From Candidatus Poribacteria bacterium (GTDB taxonomy: Bacteria > Poribacteria > WGA-4E > WGA-3G), in contig JAPPNJ010000011.1 of the NCBI GenBank assembly GCA_028818705.1, forward strand, positions 26,464 through 90,463: a stretch of DNA of 64,000 bases, given 5' to 3'. Made by a program: the position numbers and the translations under genes. Below, piece by piece: positions 48,101-58,060 of the stretch. Each line of letters starts with the position of its first letter. Position 1 is the first letter of the stretch. The notes below the pieces were generated by a model. The model made no database searches. It was not told the DNA's origin and saw only the letters and a program-made list of their open reading frames with translations.

Positions 48101-49069
48101 AACAACACGGTTGTGATTCGACACACCTGAATCGTTGAATCCGGCACGCCAAACGCGCACACCGGGTGAACTCTGGAGATTTCTCACGACATCTATACCA
48201 AGCTCTCTTTCGAGTTCTCCATCCGTTCTTGGTAAATCCAGAATAGCGTGATATAACGGTGGCAACGACGCAGTCGCAAGAAACCAATCAATATGCACAA
48301 ATGGTTCTCGACAATCCATTTCTCCACGCAGGTACGTCAGTTTGGTAAGCAAACTGAATTGTTTTACAGGATCAAATTCAATGGCGTACGGATATGCGTC
48401 CTCAATCTGCGTCCACGCGTCGCGGATATCCCATTCATAATCGCGTAAGTCGATGTAGAAGATGGTCTCTTCTGCGTCAATGGGTACTGGATTGATAATC
48501 TCAAACCCCCAAGAGAGACTGTTCACGAGTTTCGAGAGCGCAACCCGATAGGCACCCGGTGCTTCTGGTCTCTCGCCAGCGTTATGGAGGTGGGTCATCG
48601 TAAGATAACGGGCAGAGGGACGGTCAAACGGATCCAGCGACTTGAGGTGATTCTGCATGGCAGTGAGCATCTTATCAGTTGTAATGAAGCTGACGTCGTG
48701 CGGGATATCCCAATCCGGCGCACCTACTTGAATCCACTGCCGAATCGTGGCAATCGCTGCCTGGGATAACGGTGGTTGCAGATATGGCATCTGTGCGCCA
48801 CTTGCGGTTGGTCCGAGAAGTCGCTTATAGAATTCGGAAGCATCAGGATTTCCGGGCACAACAACCCCAGTAGCAACCAAATCGGGTGCCGACTCAATAA
48901 TGAGTTGCTCAGTAAAAGATCCGTGTGGTCCGTGGCAGTTGAGGCAACTTTGTTGAAAGATAGCATACGCCTGTTGTGCGATGTCTACTTGGGCATCTGC
49001 TGTTCCAAGTCCGAATCCGATGAGTGTTAAAACAACTAAAGTAAGGTATCTGTTGGTTTTCATCATCAT
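45158..49069 (-). CDS. Giant secreted protein: signal peptide, c-type heme region, PT-rich linker, SDS22-like LRRs, PA14/CBM-like module, cohesin-like module, FlgD/T9SS-type C-terminal domain
   Basis: CLNCHGPHG and CIGCHTEG heme motifs; PTPTPTPRPTPTPTPRP; repeated LRRs ISDLSPLAELTQLQWLELVDN; LLANYPNPFNPETWIPYQL..GVYFYTLTAGDFAATRKMLIRK. Confidence 0.88.
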   Translation of the reverse strand: MMMKTNRYLTLVVLTLIGFGLGTADAQVDIAQQAYAIFQQSCLNCHGPHGSFTEQLIIESAPDLVATGVVVPGNPDASEFYKRLLGPTASGAQMPYLQPPLSQAAIATIRQWIQVGAPDWDIPHDVSFITTDKMLTAMQNHLKSLDPFDRPSARYLTMTHLHNAGERPEAPGAYRVALSKLVNSLSWGFEIINPVPIDAEETIFYIDLRDYEWDIRDAWTQIEDAYPYAIEFDPVKQFSLLTKLTYLRGEMDCREPFVHIDWFLATASLPPLYHAILDLPRTDGELERELGIDVVRNLQSSPGVRVWRAGFNDSGVSNHNRVVERHRSPYGAYWKSYDFAGSIGTQNIFTHPLSFTPDGGEVIFNLPNGLQAYYISDARGNRIDVAPTEIVSNPAASDPAVRNGLSCIGCHTEGMKEFEDGVRSVIEQTTNPSYDKDQALRLYVEEAVIDSLREQDTQRYKDALELTGGVFGGIEPVHRFYEEFHGPIDAAHAAASVGLGTEAFLKAIRDNPSLQNLGLAGLLSGGNVQRDAWTSNFSEMVACLHRNDCLVSPPTPTPTPRPTPTPTPRPGGLIPEANLHAVIAEALGKAPSDSITEADLKRLRRIDADERGISDLTGLEHATRLERIEFRRNSISDLSPLAGLIRLNNIKLRGNRITDVSPLAELTNVDWLGLEENAITDLSPLRDLIKLNGIGISGNPVSDVSPLASLVSLEGVAAWSTPVSDFSALSRLPRLRWIEFGNDRSVTKIPSLKGLRALRRLEIRGTTISDLSPLAELTQLQWLELVDNLISDVSPLVTLKNLETLNLDANFISDPSALAQLTDLEVLYLENNVISDVSSLAGFKNLDRLDLRNNAISDFSPLDGLPEKTFVRMEGNPGFPTGGPKITGPWLWAIVPGTRLEDDVDFLALATNDAATELKVSTNGAKEGKAVGRSTWTLHRLSAGGDNINRMTAALGWGTREEIYDHIVYGSVVLDSPEEQQTTMLVGSDDAVKVWLNGEEVHRAFVARGADDYQDFFPVTLKQGRNVLLVALDNHGHGGFSGFFGFARDAKYEVFQRSINFSFSTDVPEINVGDTFTVHLKTENIDDLAGWQTDIVFNPAVLTALGVSEGDFLKQDGGDTFFAKGTINNAAGKIAGVRVVQLSKGDMDRQGTLLSVRFRAVRSGESQLTADNFQAGSRRGEKIRATPLAFTIIVGGNTPAAPVLRPDETALLANYPNPFNPETWIPYQLADSAEVTVHIYAVSGVLVRTLTLGHQAPGIYRGRSRAVYWDGRNEVGESVASGVYFYTLTAGDFAATRKMLIRK
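45487..45900 (-). other. Cohesin-like domain within 45158-49069
   Basis: SINFSFSTDVPEINVGDTFTVHLKTENIDDLAGWQTDIVFNPAVLTALGVSEGDFL..RVVQLSKGDMDRQGTLLSVRFRAV. Confidence 0.75.
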
Positions 49070-49141
49070 TTTTTCTCCTAATAGATTAGTGCTACATTCT
49101 TTTTAATGTTGCTCTTGGCTGGATGAATATAAAGATTGACG

Positions 49142-51286
49142 CTACTTTCTTATTAACATTTTCCGTGTTTCTGCGAAGTCACCCGCAGTGAACGTATAGA
49201 AATAGACCCCACTCGCGACGGATTCACCGAGTCCGTTTTTACCATCCCAATACGCTGCACGACTGCGTTCCTGATAGCGTCCTGCGAGCTGATGTCCCAA
49301 ATTTAGTGTCCGAACCAAGGCACCATTTGCTGCATAGATACGAATCTGGACATCGGTAGCGGTTGCAAGTTGATAAGGTATCCACGTTTCTGGATTGAAT
49401 GGGTTCGGGTAGTTCGGGAGCAGCACCGTTCTTTCGGGAATCAATGATGCTAAAAGCCTCTGAAGATTCGCAATACCTTGTTGGAAAACAAAGGAGCCGT
49501 CGCTCTCAGCACGTGCTTGCGCTATCCACGCGCGTATCATTTCTGGAGATATTTGATTGCCTGACACAAAGCCAGCGGGTGCAGCGGGTATTGTCGCGTC
49601 TATATTACTTGCAACAAAGCTAATGTCTAAGATGTTAACCCTTCCATCACCATTTACGTCCGTTCGCGGATTACTGGGTTTGTTTCTTTCAAAATCACGC
49701 GCTACAAGAATCAGATCCAGAATGGTCACACTGCCATCTTCATTTACATCTGAAATACGTAAGATCCTAAAGGGAACTGGCGGACTCTGCGTCCACACCG
49801 TATATTTCGTCGCATGATCAAACCCGAAAAAGCCACTCCACCAACCCTCACCTTCGTAAACAGCAACGAGTAAGATATTCGTTCCTGCTTTTAGTGTAAC
49901 AGGAAAATCCTCTTCGTAATTGTCAGCATCTCGATCAGTGGCATTATTATGAACCAAAATACCGTTGAGCCAGACCTTAACAGCATCACCACTTCCAACG
50001 AACATCCTTGTGTTTTGGGCACGCGAGACGTCCAAATTCACCGAACCGTAAGCCACATGATGATCTATATTACCTGTTCCCAATCCGATAGCATTCACAA
50101 GCTCATTGATGTTATTGCCGCCTCCTTTGGAAATTTTACCTAAAGTCCAGACTTTATCTCCAACAGCATCTCCCTCAGTCGCCCCTTGTCTCGCAATGGT
50201 CAACTCTGTCACAGTGCCACCACTCATCTGTCTCAGAAAATCTGTGCCAGAATCCGCAGCTTTTGCGCCGGACATTCCCTCTGTCGGTGCGATAACCCAC
50301 AGCCAAGGCCCCTCTATTTTGGGAGCATCGCGCGTAAATCCGGGATTATTATGACTAACGATATTGACATTTCCAGGAAGCACATCCAAGGGCGAGAAGT
50401 CCAATATGTTATTGTTCTCAAGGTTAATCGATGTCAAGTTAGGTAAAGATGCCAGCGGAAATACATCAGATATTCGGTTATTTTCAAGCCCCAGACGTGT
50501 TAAACCAGTTAAAGTCGCCAATGGAGAGAGGTCCGAAATCTCGTTGCCAGCGAGATAGAGTTCTCTCAAACTTGTGAATCCAGCCAGAGGTGAAAGATCA
50601 GATATGTCTCCACCACAAATATCTATCTTTCTCAGTTTTGGTAGTTTCGTCAAGGCAGAAAGATTTAATATAGGCGTGCCCCAAGAGTGAAAATTTCGCA
50701 GACTGACCAGTCCTGTAAGTGGCGATAGATTTCCGATTGGGTTCTCGCTCATCCACATCTCTCTTAACCTTATTAGACCCGCGAGCGGTGATAAGTCAGA
50801 TATGACATTATCCGAAATATCCAACCCGTGCAAGTTGATTAATCCCGCAAGTGGTGAGAGATCAGATATATTGTTATGGGGAACAACAACCCAACCCAAG
50901 TTGATTAATCCCGCAAGCGGTGAGAGATCAGATATCACGTTATGTCTAAACACTACAACATGCAGCCTTGTCAAATCTTTAAGCGGCGATAGATCAGAAA
51001 TCAGATTGTCATTACATCTTATCTCTTCAAGTTCTGTTGCAAATTCGAGACCTGTTAAATCAGTAATATTGGCATCATGCGCTTCAAGATGTCTTAGCGT
51101 CGCCATCTCACCTGCCGTAATTAGGTCTTCGGGTGCCTTATCGAGTGCTTCTGCGATTGCAGCACGTAGGTTCGTGTCAGGAATCCTCACGTTCTGGGCT
51201 AATGTTGTTAGTGAAAACATCAAGAACAGCGCTACACTGAGTATTAGCGTACAGGTTAATATCCGTCTTGTTTTTATAAATTGCAT
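49142..51286 (-). CDS. Secreted LRR protein with PA14/CBM-like module, dockerin type I and FlgD/T9SS-type C-terminal domain
   Basis: Signal peptide MQFIKTRRILTCTLILSVALFLMFSLTTLAQ; LRRs ISDLSPLAGLINLHGLDISDN; two dockerin half-repeats; LLPNYPNPFNPETWIPYQL..MLIRK. Start ATG 51286. Confidence 0.88.
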   Translation of the reverse strand: MQFIKTRRILTCTLILSVALFLMFSLTTLAQNVRIPDTNLRAAIAEALDKAPEDLITAGEMATLRHLEAHDANITDLTGLEFATELEEIRCNDNLISDLSPLKDLTRLHVVVFRHNVISDLSPLAGLINLGWVVVPHNNISDLSPLAGLINLHGLDISDNVISDLSPLAGLIRLREMWMSENPIGNLSPLTGLVSLRNFHSWGTPILNLSALTKLPKLRKIDICGGDISDLSPLAGFTSLRELYLAGNEISDLSPLATLTGLTRLGLENNRISDVFPLASLPNLTSINLENNNILDFSPLDVLPGNVNIVSHNNPGFTRDAPKIEGPWLWVIAPTEGMSGAKAADSGTDFLRQMSGGTVTELTIARQGATEGDAVGDKVWTLGKISKGGGNNINELVNAIGLGTGNIDHHVAYGSVNLDVSRAQNTRMFVGSGDAVKVWLNGILVHNNATDRDADNYEEDFPVTLKAGTNILLVAVYEGEGWWSGFFGFDHATKYTVWTQSPPVPFRILRISDVNEDGSVTILDLILVARDFERNKPSNPRTDVNGDGRVNILDISFVASNIDATIPAAPAGFVSGNQISPEMIRAWIAQARAESDGSFVFQQGIANLQRLLASLIPERTVLLPNYPNPFNPETWIPYQLATATDVQIRIYAANGALVRTLNLGHQLAGRYQERSRAAYWDGKNGLGESVASGVYFYTFTAGDFAETRKMLIRK
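49600..49758 (-). other. Dockerin type I domain within 49142-51286
   Basis: DVNEDGSVTILDLILVARDFERNKPSNPRTDVNGDGRVNILDISFVASNI: two DxNxDGxVxxxDxxxxA calcium-binding repeats. Confidence 0.85.
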
Positions 51287-52038
51287 AGTACAAAGCAAAC
51301 CAAATTTGGCTCTCCGCATATCGGCAAAATTTAGGTTTATCTCCTTTTCTACTGCTGTAGTTGGTAACACGTTTTGAAACTAAAAATAACCCAAGTTACC
51401 ACCCAAACAAAGCATTGATTAAACCTTGAAAAACTATATAAAGGTGATTAGATTTGTAAGAAGAACAAACATTAACTGGAGTCTTTATACAGGCAATTAT
51501 GACGTACCTTAGAACTAATTATCAAGTGAAATTTCAGAACTCGAACTTTGTGCAATGCAGTACAATTTATACAATTATGTTCTTAACAATATTAAAGACA
51601 CAATTTTTAGGCAAAACATTACAACACGTGAAAAAAATCTGAATTATGTGAAGGCGGATTGCCAATTTGCTCCAAGAAATCTATGATCTACGTAAGTTTC
51701 ATTTCAATCAAGCTGATTAGTGACCCAAGTGTTATTTCCAATTTCGCAGCTTACCGAGATGCCTATATATTCTGATATTCATAAAAAATAAAGCTGGTAA
51801 CTCGGGTGAGAAACAGATAAAATTCGCGCAAGTTTTCTGAATAAAGAATACCTTAAAATTTGAGTTAACGTCAACATTTATCTTCTGATTCTGAAATTTT
51901 AATTTGACAAAACTTTGATAATTTTTAATAATTAATAAAATATCATAATCGTAAACTTGAGGCACCCAATGTCTGTCTCAAAAACATCTACCTCCCTATT
52001 CAACAAACTACAGGGGGCATTTTATCAGGAGGGAAAAA

Positions 52039-52875
52039 ATGATTCGTGTATTTGTTTCCACAGCGTGCATCGCTCTACTGTTATGCGTGTTGTTTCCCAT
52101 CGTGCCAGTAGACGCACAACGGGATGAAGGCACAGTTGCTGCAATTTGGGATTTTAACAACGGAAATGCTGACGATAGTTCAAATAAAGGACTGGACGGC
52201 AATTTTACTGGAAAGCCGCAAGCTGTCGATGGTATCGCTGGCAAAGCCTTAAAGTTTAACGGCAAAAAAGACGGTATCAAATTTCCAGACTCTGTAGATA
52301 TTAACACCGGTGGACCTTACACCAACCGGACAGTCGCTGCGCTATTCAACTGCGATGATGTCAAGATTGATGATCGGAAACAAGTCATCTTCGAAGAAGG
52401 GGGCGCGACACGTGGCTTAATATTGTATGTGCACGGTGGTAAAGTCTACGCCGGCGGTTGGAACCGAGCAGAATACAACTGGAACGGTGCATGGCCTTCC
52501 GCGGACATTAAGTCAAAACGTTGGTATCATGTCGGTTTAGTTATTCGCGATGCGAAGGACAAAGTAGAGAATAAGAAGTTTGAGATGTGGCTCGATGGCA
52601 AACGCATTGCCCAAGAAAAAGGCGGTCAACTCTTCGCACATGGCGATGATATAGGCATCGGTCATCTCAACCAAAACACCGTCTATCATGATGGCGGTGG
52701 TGGTGGGCAAACCGACGTTGACTGGTTTGGCGGTATAATCGACGAAGTGCTTGTCTACGGGTCGGCTTTTGACGAAGCAGATTTTGCTACACTCGCGGAG
52801 CCTTTGAGCGTTGAAGCCCAAGGCAAATTCACAACAACGTGGGCAAATCTGAAAGCCCAACGAACCGAAAAGTAG
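52039..52875 (+). CDS. Secreted LamG-domain protein
   Basis: Signal peptide; AAIWDFNNGNADDSSNKGLDGNF; RWYHVGLVIRDAKDKVENKKFEMWLDGKRIA; GIIDEVLVYGSAFDEADF. Confidence 0.88.
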   Translation: MIRVFVSTACIALLLCVLFPIVPVDAQRDEGTVAAIWDFNNGNADDSSNKGLDGNFTGKPQAVDGIAGKALKFNGKKDGIKFPDSVDINTGGPYTNRTVAALFNCDDVKIDDRKQVIFEEGGATRGLILYVHGGKVYAGGWNRAEYNWNGAWPSADIKSKRWYHVGLVIRDAKDKVENKKFEMWLDGKRIAQEKGGQLFAHGDDIGIGHLNQNTVYHDGGGGGQTDVDWFGGIIDEVLVYGSAFDEADFATLAEPLSVEAQGKFTTTWANLKAQRTEK

Positions 52876-52931
52876 TCTCAGATTCCAGATTGAGGCTAAA
52901 TAATAACAACCTATAAAGGAGATATACCATA

Positions 52932-53771
52932 ATGGTAAAATATCGTTTTATTTTTCTATTTAGTGTTCTACTCATGTTTATCGCTGCAGCCACTTACGCA
53001 GCGAAAGACGAAGCGACCATTGAAGGAGAGTGGAAGCTTGAAGACTTGGATGTTGCCGACACGTCCGGGAAAGGTTTGGATGGCGAAATTGCAGGAGACC
53101 CTGAGATCGTTGACGGTATTGTTGGCAAAGCATTACGTTTTGACGGTATAGACGATGCGGTCAAACTCCCTAATGACGTGGGTATTAATACCATCGTAGC
53201 ACCCGATTTCTACAGTGATCGGACGATCGCCTGCTACTTTAACTGTGACGATGTGGATATCGCTGATCATAAGCAGGTACTCTATGAGGAAGGCGGTACA
53301 GCGCGCGGCTTTAATCTCTATGTGTTCAAGGGTCAACTCCATATAGGGGCGTGGAACAAAGAAGAATACGGTTGGGATGGTGCGTGGCCTTCCATCGCAA
53401 TAGATTCTGGGGTGTGGTATCACGTGGCTCTGGTTTTACGCGACGCCACAAATGCAATCGAATCAGACAAACTCGAGATGTGGGTTAATGGTGAACGCGT
53501 CGTGACTGAAGACGGCGGCGCACTTTTTGGGCATGGTGCTGGTATCGGTATCGCTCATGTCAACGGCGACACCGTTTTTCACAACGATGAACTCATTTCA
53601 GGCACTGATATCCACTACTTTGGCGGTAGCGTAGATGAAGTGATTGTCTACAATTCCGCTTTCGATGAAGCCGATTTGGCTGAGTACGCTGAACCAGTCG
53701 TAAGCGTTGAACCGCAAGATAAATTCACCACGACGTGGGCGAGTATCAAGGCACAACGCACACTGCGATAG
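52932..53771 (+). CDS. Secreted LamG-domain protein (tandem paralog)
   Basis: Same layout as 52039-52875: VWYHVALVLRDATNAIESDKLEMWVNGERVV; GSVDEVIVYNSAFDEADL. Confidence 0.88.
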   Translation: MVKYRFIFLFSVLLMFIAAATYAAKDEATIEGEWKLEDLDVADTSGKGLDGEIAGDPEIVDGIVGKALRFDGIDDAVKLPNDVGINTIVAPDFYSDRTIACYFNCDDVDIADHKQVLYEEGGTARGFNLYVFKGQLHIGAWNKEEYGWDGAWPSIAIDSGVWYHVALVLRDATNAIESDKLEMWVNGERVVTEDGGALFGHGAGIGIAHVNGDTVFHNDELISGTDIHYFGGSVDEVIVYNSAFDEADLAEYAEPVVSVEPQDKFTTTWASIKAQRTLR

Positions 53772-53881
53772 CATTTATTTCGATTTACTGGAATGTCCAT
53801 TTATTTATATAATTCACCATAGTTTACCTTGTAGGGCGGAGGCTCTGTGCTTCAGCCCTACATTTTTTAAGAGGTTGAAAT

Positions 53882-54667
53882 ATGTTAGGCGCAATTATCG
53901 GAGATATTTCCGGTTCGATCTACGAACCGAAGGATCGCCGAATCAAAACCAAAGATTTCCCCTTTTTCAGCGCGGACTGCCGTTTCACAGACGATTCGGT
54001 TTGCACGGCAGCTGTCGCCGATGCCCTCTTGCATAATCTCCCACCCGCAGAAACGATGCGGGACTGGGGTCGTCGGTATCCAACCTGCGGCTTCAGCCAA
54101 ATATTCAAACAGTGGATCGCTTCCCCAGAGGACGCCCCTAACTGTACCTTCCGCAACGGTGCAGCAATGCGTGTTTCACCAGCGGCGCTTCTGAACCGAG
54201 AAGACCTCAATGCAGCACTTCTCGCCGCTGAGAAAGTAACCGTTATCAGTCACGACCATCCTGAAGGCATAAAAGGAGCGCAGGCAACAACCCACGCTAT
54301 CTGGCTTGCCTATCGAGGTGAAAGCCCTATAGAGATTCGTGAAACTATCACTACTCAATACGGCTATGACTTGACTCGGACGGTGGATGACATCCGGTCG
54401 AGTTATGCCTTTGATATGACATGCCAAGGGACAGTCCCACCGGCTGTGACCTGTGCTTTGGAATCAGAAAATTACGAAGACGCCGTGCGTAATGCGATCT
54501 CTTTAGGCGGTGATTCCGACACCCTCGGTTCAATAGCAGGGGGAATTGCTGAAGCACTACACGGAATTCCTGAAGACATTAAAGAAGAGGCAAAAAACCG
54601 CTTTCTCTCTAAAGCACCGGATATCATAGAACTAATGCGGGAGATGTACGACACGGTTAGCACTTAA
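53882..54667 (+). CDS. ADP-ribosylglycohydrolase family protein
   Basis: MLGAIIGDISGSIYE; FTDDSVCTAAVADALL; SHDHPEGIKGAQATTHAIWLAYRG; ISLGGDSDTLGSIAGGIAEALHG. Confidence 0.93.
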   Translation: MLGAIIGDISGSIYEPKDRRIKTKDFPFFSADCRFTDDSVCTAAVADALLHNLPPAETMRDWGRRYPTCGFSQIFKQWIASPEDAPNCTFRNGAAMRVSPAALLNREDLNAALLAAEKVTVISHDHPEGIKGAQATTHAIWLAYRGESPIEIRETITTQYGYDLTRTVDDIRSSYAFDMTCQGTVPPAVTCALESENYEDAVRNAISLGGDSDTLGSIAGGIAEALHGIPEDIKEEAKNRFLSKAPDIIELMREMYDTVST

Positions 54668-55161
54668 CCATGTGTAACAAATTGTCCCGATCTAATCCGT
54701 TTTTCCTGCCAAATTAGCACATCGGATGCCAAAGTGTCACAGGACGGGTAGGAACGCTTTCAATTGTGATGCGTTTATAAAGGCGATCCCTCGATTGGGA
54801 TATGTCTTCGGTGATGTTGTACATAGGCTTTCCGTATGTACTGAAGCCTCTCGTTATCCAAACTCTATCATATCTCAATGCTCAGAGAGAACTGGTATAG
54901 ATTTTGCTATATCTATAACAGAACTGACTTGAATTGCTATTATAACCCAAGTTGCTACTTACAAGAATGTAGACATGCAAACCTCGTTTTTTACGCAAAA
55001 GCGTTGAGGATCGGCACGGTTTTGTAGCGCAAACTGTTAGTTTGCGGCACTTAGAGGCACAATCTAACAGATCATGCTACATACTGGCAACTCGCGTTAT
55101 TATAGTAAAATCCGAAAATAAGTTTACATTTTGGAAAACCCGTGCCCTGCTTCACAAACTG

Positions 55162-55193
55162 TGTAGGAGGGAACTCCGATTCCCGACTCTTCC
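55162..55193. repeat. TGTAGGAGGGAACTCCGATTCCCGACTCTTCC dispersed repeat
   Basis: 32 bp identical to 12613-12644. Confidence 0.85.
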
Positions 55194-55256
55194 CCGGGTG
55201 TATAAGTAATTACGGGCTCTACTATAAAATAAAACATGCAGCAACGGAGGCATATT

Positions 55257-57839
55257 ATGAGATTTGATAGACTTACAATTAAAGCACAAGAAGCATTACA
55301 GACAGCACAAAGTTTAGCCTCAGATACCCAAAGCCCGGAACTTGGTGTTGAACATTTGATGTTGGCACTCATTAGACAGGCTGATGGAATTGTGCTACCA
55401 ATTTTTCAGAAATTAGGTGTTGAGATTCCAGGAATCACTGCGGCAGTCGAAGCCGCTGTTCAGAAAACACCGAAAGTGCAAGGCGCGGCTGCTGAAATGC
55501 GCATCGGTCCAGCACTACAATCCGTTTTGGATACGGCGTTTAAAGAGGCGACGGGCCTTAAAGATGAGTACGTCAGCACAGAACACCTCCTGATAGCCTC
55601 TGCTGAAGCAAAGCAGGGTGAAATCGGCAAAATCCTGCGGGAAGCGGGTGTAACAAAAGATAAAATCCTCAAGGCACTCGTTGACATCCGCGGCAACCAG
55701 CGGATAACCGATCAGAACCCAGAGGATAAGTATCAGGCACTGACCCGGTTTGGCAGAGAACTCACACAAGAGGCAATTTCAGGCAAACTCGATCCGGTTA
55801 TCGGACGCGATGATGAAATCCGCCGCGTGATGCAAGTGCTCTCCCGCAGACGGAAAAATAATCCCGTGCTCATCGGTGAACCTGGTGTCGGGAAAACAGC
55901 GATTGTGGAAGGGTTGGCACAGCGCATCGCTGATGGAGATGTCCCAGAAAGCCTACGCGAGAAACGTCTGATTGCACTCGATTTAGGAGCACTTATCGCC
56001 GGTAGTAAATACCGTGGCGAATTTGAGGACAGATTGAAAGCCGTTCTTGCCGACATAGAACAAGCCGAAGGGCAGGTAATCCTCTTTATTGATGAACTTC
56101 ATACTATCGTTGGCGCGGGTGCTGCAGAAGGTGCGGTTGACGCATCAAATATGCTCAAACCCGCACTGGCACGAGGTGAACTCCGGTGTATCGGGGCAAC
56201 CACGCTCGATGAATATCGCAAGCACATTGAGAAAGATGCCGCTCTGGAACGGAGATTCCAGCCTGTTCAGGTTGAAGAACCGTCTGTTGAAGACACGATT
56301 GCTATCCTGCGAGGTCTGAAGGAACGCTATGAAACCCACCACGGCGTGCAAATTCAGGACAACGCCATTGTCGCCGCTGCCACCCTCTCAAAGCGTTATA
56401 TCTCTGAACGTTTTCTACCAGACAAAGCCGTGGATTTGGTGGACGAAGCTGCATCGCGCCTGCGGATTGAAATTGACAGCGTCCCAGAGGAAATTGATGA
56501 GGTCGAACGTCGTATTATCCAACTCCAAATAGAACAGCAGGCATTAGAAAAAGAACAGGATAGTGCGTTGCAACAACGTCTTGAAAAACTGGTTGCTGAA
56601 CTCGCCGAACTCAAAGAAAAGGCAAACACGCTCAAAGCAACATGGCAGAATGAAAAAGCGAGTTTGACGCGGATTGGCGATCTAATGGAGCAGATCGAGG
56701 CACTCCGTATTGAATCGGAGCAAGCCAAACGCGCAGGCAATCTCGGCAGCGCTTCAGAACTCGAATACGGTAAGATACCAGAACTGGAATCACAGCTCAA
56801 GAGCGTCCGAGAAGCACTGGAAACAGACGCGCAAAGCACACAAATGTTAAAAGAACAGGTCGGTGCAGAGGACATCGCCGAAATTGTAGCGAAATGGACG
56901 GGTATCCCTGTTTATCGGCTTATGGAAGGCGAGACGCAGAAACTCATCCACATGGAAGAGCGTCTGCGTGAACAGGTCATTGGACAGGATGAGGCGGTGA
57001 GTGCTGTTTCCAATGCCATTCGACGCGCCCGCGTCGGTCTCGGCGATCCTGATCGACCTCTTGGCTCTTTCCTCTTTATGGGTCCAACGGGTGTCGGCAA
57101 AACGCACCTCGCTAAATCGCTCGCCGAATTCCTTTTCGACGACGCAAATGCGATGGCGCGTATCGACATGAGTGAGTACATGGAAAGACACACCGTATCT
57201 CGATTAATCGGAGCACCGCCAGGGTACGTCGGTTACGACGAAGGCGGACAGCTGACTGAAGCAGTGCGACGACATCCTTATTGTGTCATCCTGCTTGACG
57301 AGGTTGAGAAGGCGCATCCAGAGGTATTTAACGTCTTACTCCAGATGCTCGACGACGGCAGAATGACGGACGGACAGGGACGCACCGTCGATTTCAAGAA
57401 CACGGTTGTTATCATGACCTCTAACATCGGCAGTCAATGGATTAGCGATGCGCTCCTGGACGGAAAGGAAATCCGACATAAAGTGATGGAAGCCGTGCAA
57501 GCACACTTCCCACCCGAATTCTTGAACCGTATTGATGACCTGATTATCTTCGACCGACTCGGTATTGAAGAGTTGAAGCGGATCGTCACGCTGGAACTTG
57601 CGCAGTTGAGTCATCGCTTTGCGGAGAAGGAGATGACTTTGGCACTCTCTGAATCTACAAACGAGGAACTGGTGAAACGCGGATTCGACGCAGTCTACGG
57701 CGCACGTCCACTTCGACGGACAATCCAACGGGATATTCTCAACCCGTTGGCTATCCAGATATTGGAAGGCACTTTCCACGACGGTGATGCAATCACTGTT
57801 GACCTTGAAGATGAAGGGTTCGTTTTCAGGAAGGCGTGA
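55257..57839 (+). CDS. clpB: ATP-dependent chaperone ClpB
   Basis: [45 protein letters not shown] coiled coil; [43 protein letters not shown]. Confidence 0.97.
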   Translation: MRFDRLTIKAQEALQTAQSLASDTQSPELGVEHLMLALIRQADGIVLPIFQKLGVEIPGITAAVEAAVQKTPKVQGAAAEMRIGPALQSVLDTAFKEATGLKDEYVSTEHLLIASAEAKQGEIGKILREAGVTKDKILKALVDIRGNQRITDQNPEDKYQALTRFGRELTQEAISGKLDPVIGRDDEIRRVMQVLSRRRKNNPVLIGEPGVGKTAIVEGLAQRIADGDVPESLREKRLIALDLGALIAGSKYRGEFEDRLKAVLADIEQAEGQVILFIDELHTIVGAGAAEGAVDASNMLKPALARGELRCIGATTLDEYRKHIEKDAALERRFQPVQVEEPSVEDTIAILRGLKERYETHHGVQIQDNAIVAAATLSKRYISERFLPDKAVDLVDEAASRLRIEIDSVPEEIDEVERRIIQLQIEQQALEKEQDSALQQRLEKLVAELAELKEKANTLKATWQNEKASLTRIGDLMEQIEALRIESEQAKRAGNLGSASELEYGKIPELESQLKSVREALETDAQSTQMLKEQVGAEDIAEIVAKWTGIPVYRLMEGETQKLIHMEERLREQVIGQDEAVSAVSNAIRRARVGLGDPDRPLGSFLFMGPTGVGKTHLAKSLAEFLFDDANAMARIDMSEYMERHTVSRLIGAPPGYVGYDEGGQLTEAVRRHPYCVILLDEVEKAHPEVFNVLLQMLDDGRMTDGQGRTVDFKNTVVIMTSNIGSQWISDALLDGKEIRHKVMEAVQAHFPPEFLNRIDDLIIFDRLGIEELKRIVTLELAQLSHRFAEKEMTLALSESTNEELVKRGFDAVYGARPLRRTIQRDILNPLAIQILEGTFHDGDAITVDLEDEGFVFRKA

Positions 57840-57912
57840 TTTAACTAAACCAAAATGTTGTTAAGGGTGGCCTCCGTGCCACCTTTACGATACACCACCT
57901 TCTATTTCCGAT

Positions 57913-57944
57913 GGCGAGGTATCCATGCCTCGCCTATTTTTTTC
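57913..57944 (+). terminator. Hairpin plus T-rich tract downstream of clpB
   Basis: GGCGAGGTATCCATGCCTCGCC followed by TATTTTTTTC. Confidence 0.5.
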
Positions 57945-57993
57945 TCAAGGACAGTCCTGCCCCAGACTCTTTCTTGGTGAAATGCGCGAAAAT

Positions 57994-58022
57994 TTGACAT
58001 CCGCGCGATTTTATGTTATATT
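57994..58022 (+). promoter_or_regulatory. Candidate sigma70 promoter (TTGACA-17-TATATT)
   Basis: TTGACA 57994-57999, TATATT 58017-58022, 39 bp upstream of the antitoxin ATG. Confidence 0.55.
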
Positions 58023-58060
58023 ACAGTTTATAAATCCGCGAAAATACAAGGAGTTATCTC

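Noticed and set aside
50802-51377. 191-aa ORF on the + strand
   Set aside because: Antisense shadow of the second LRR protein.
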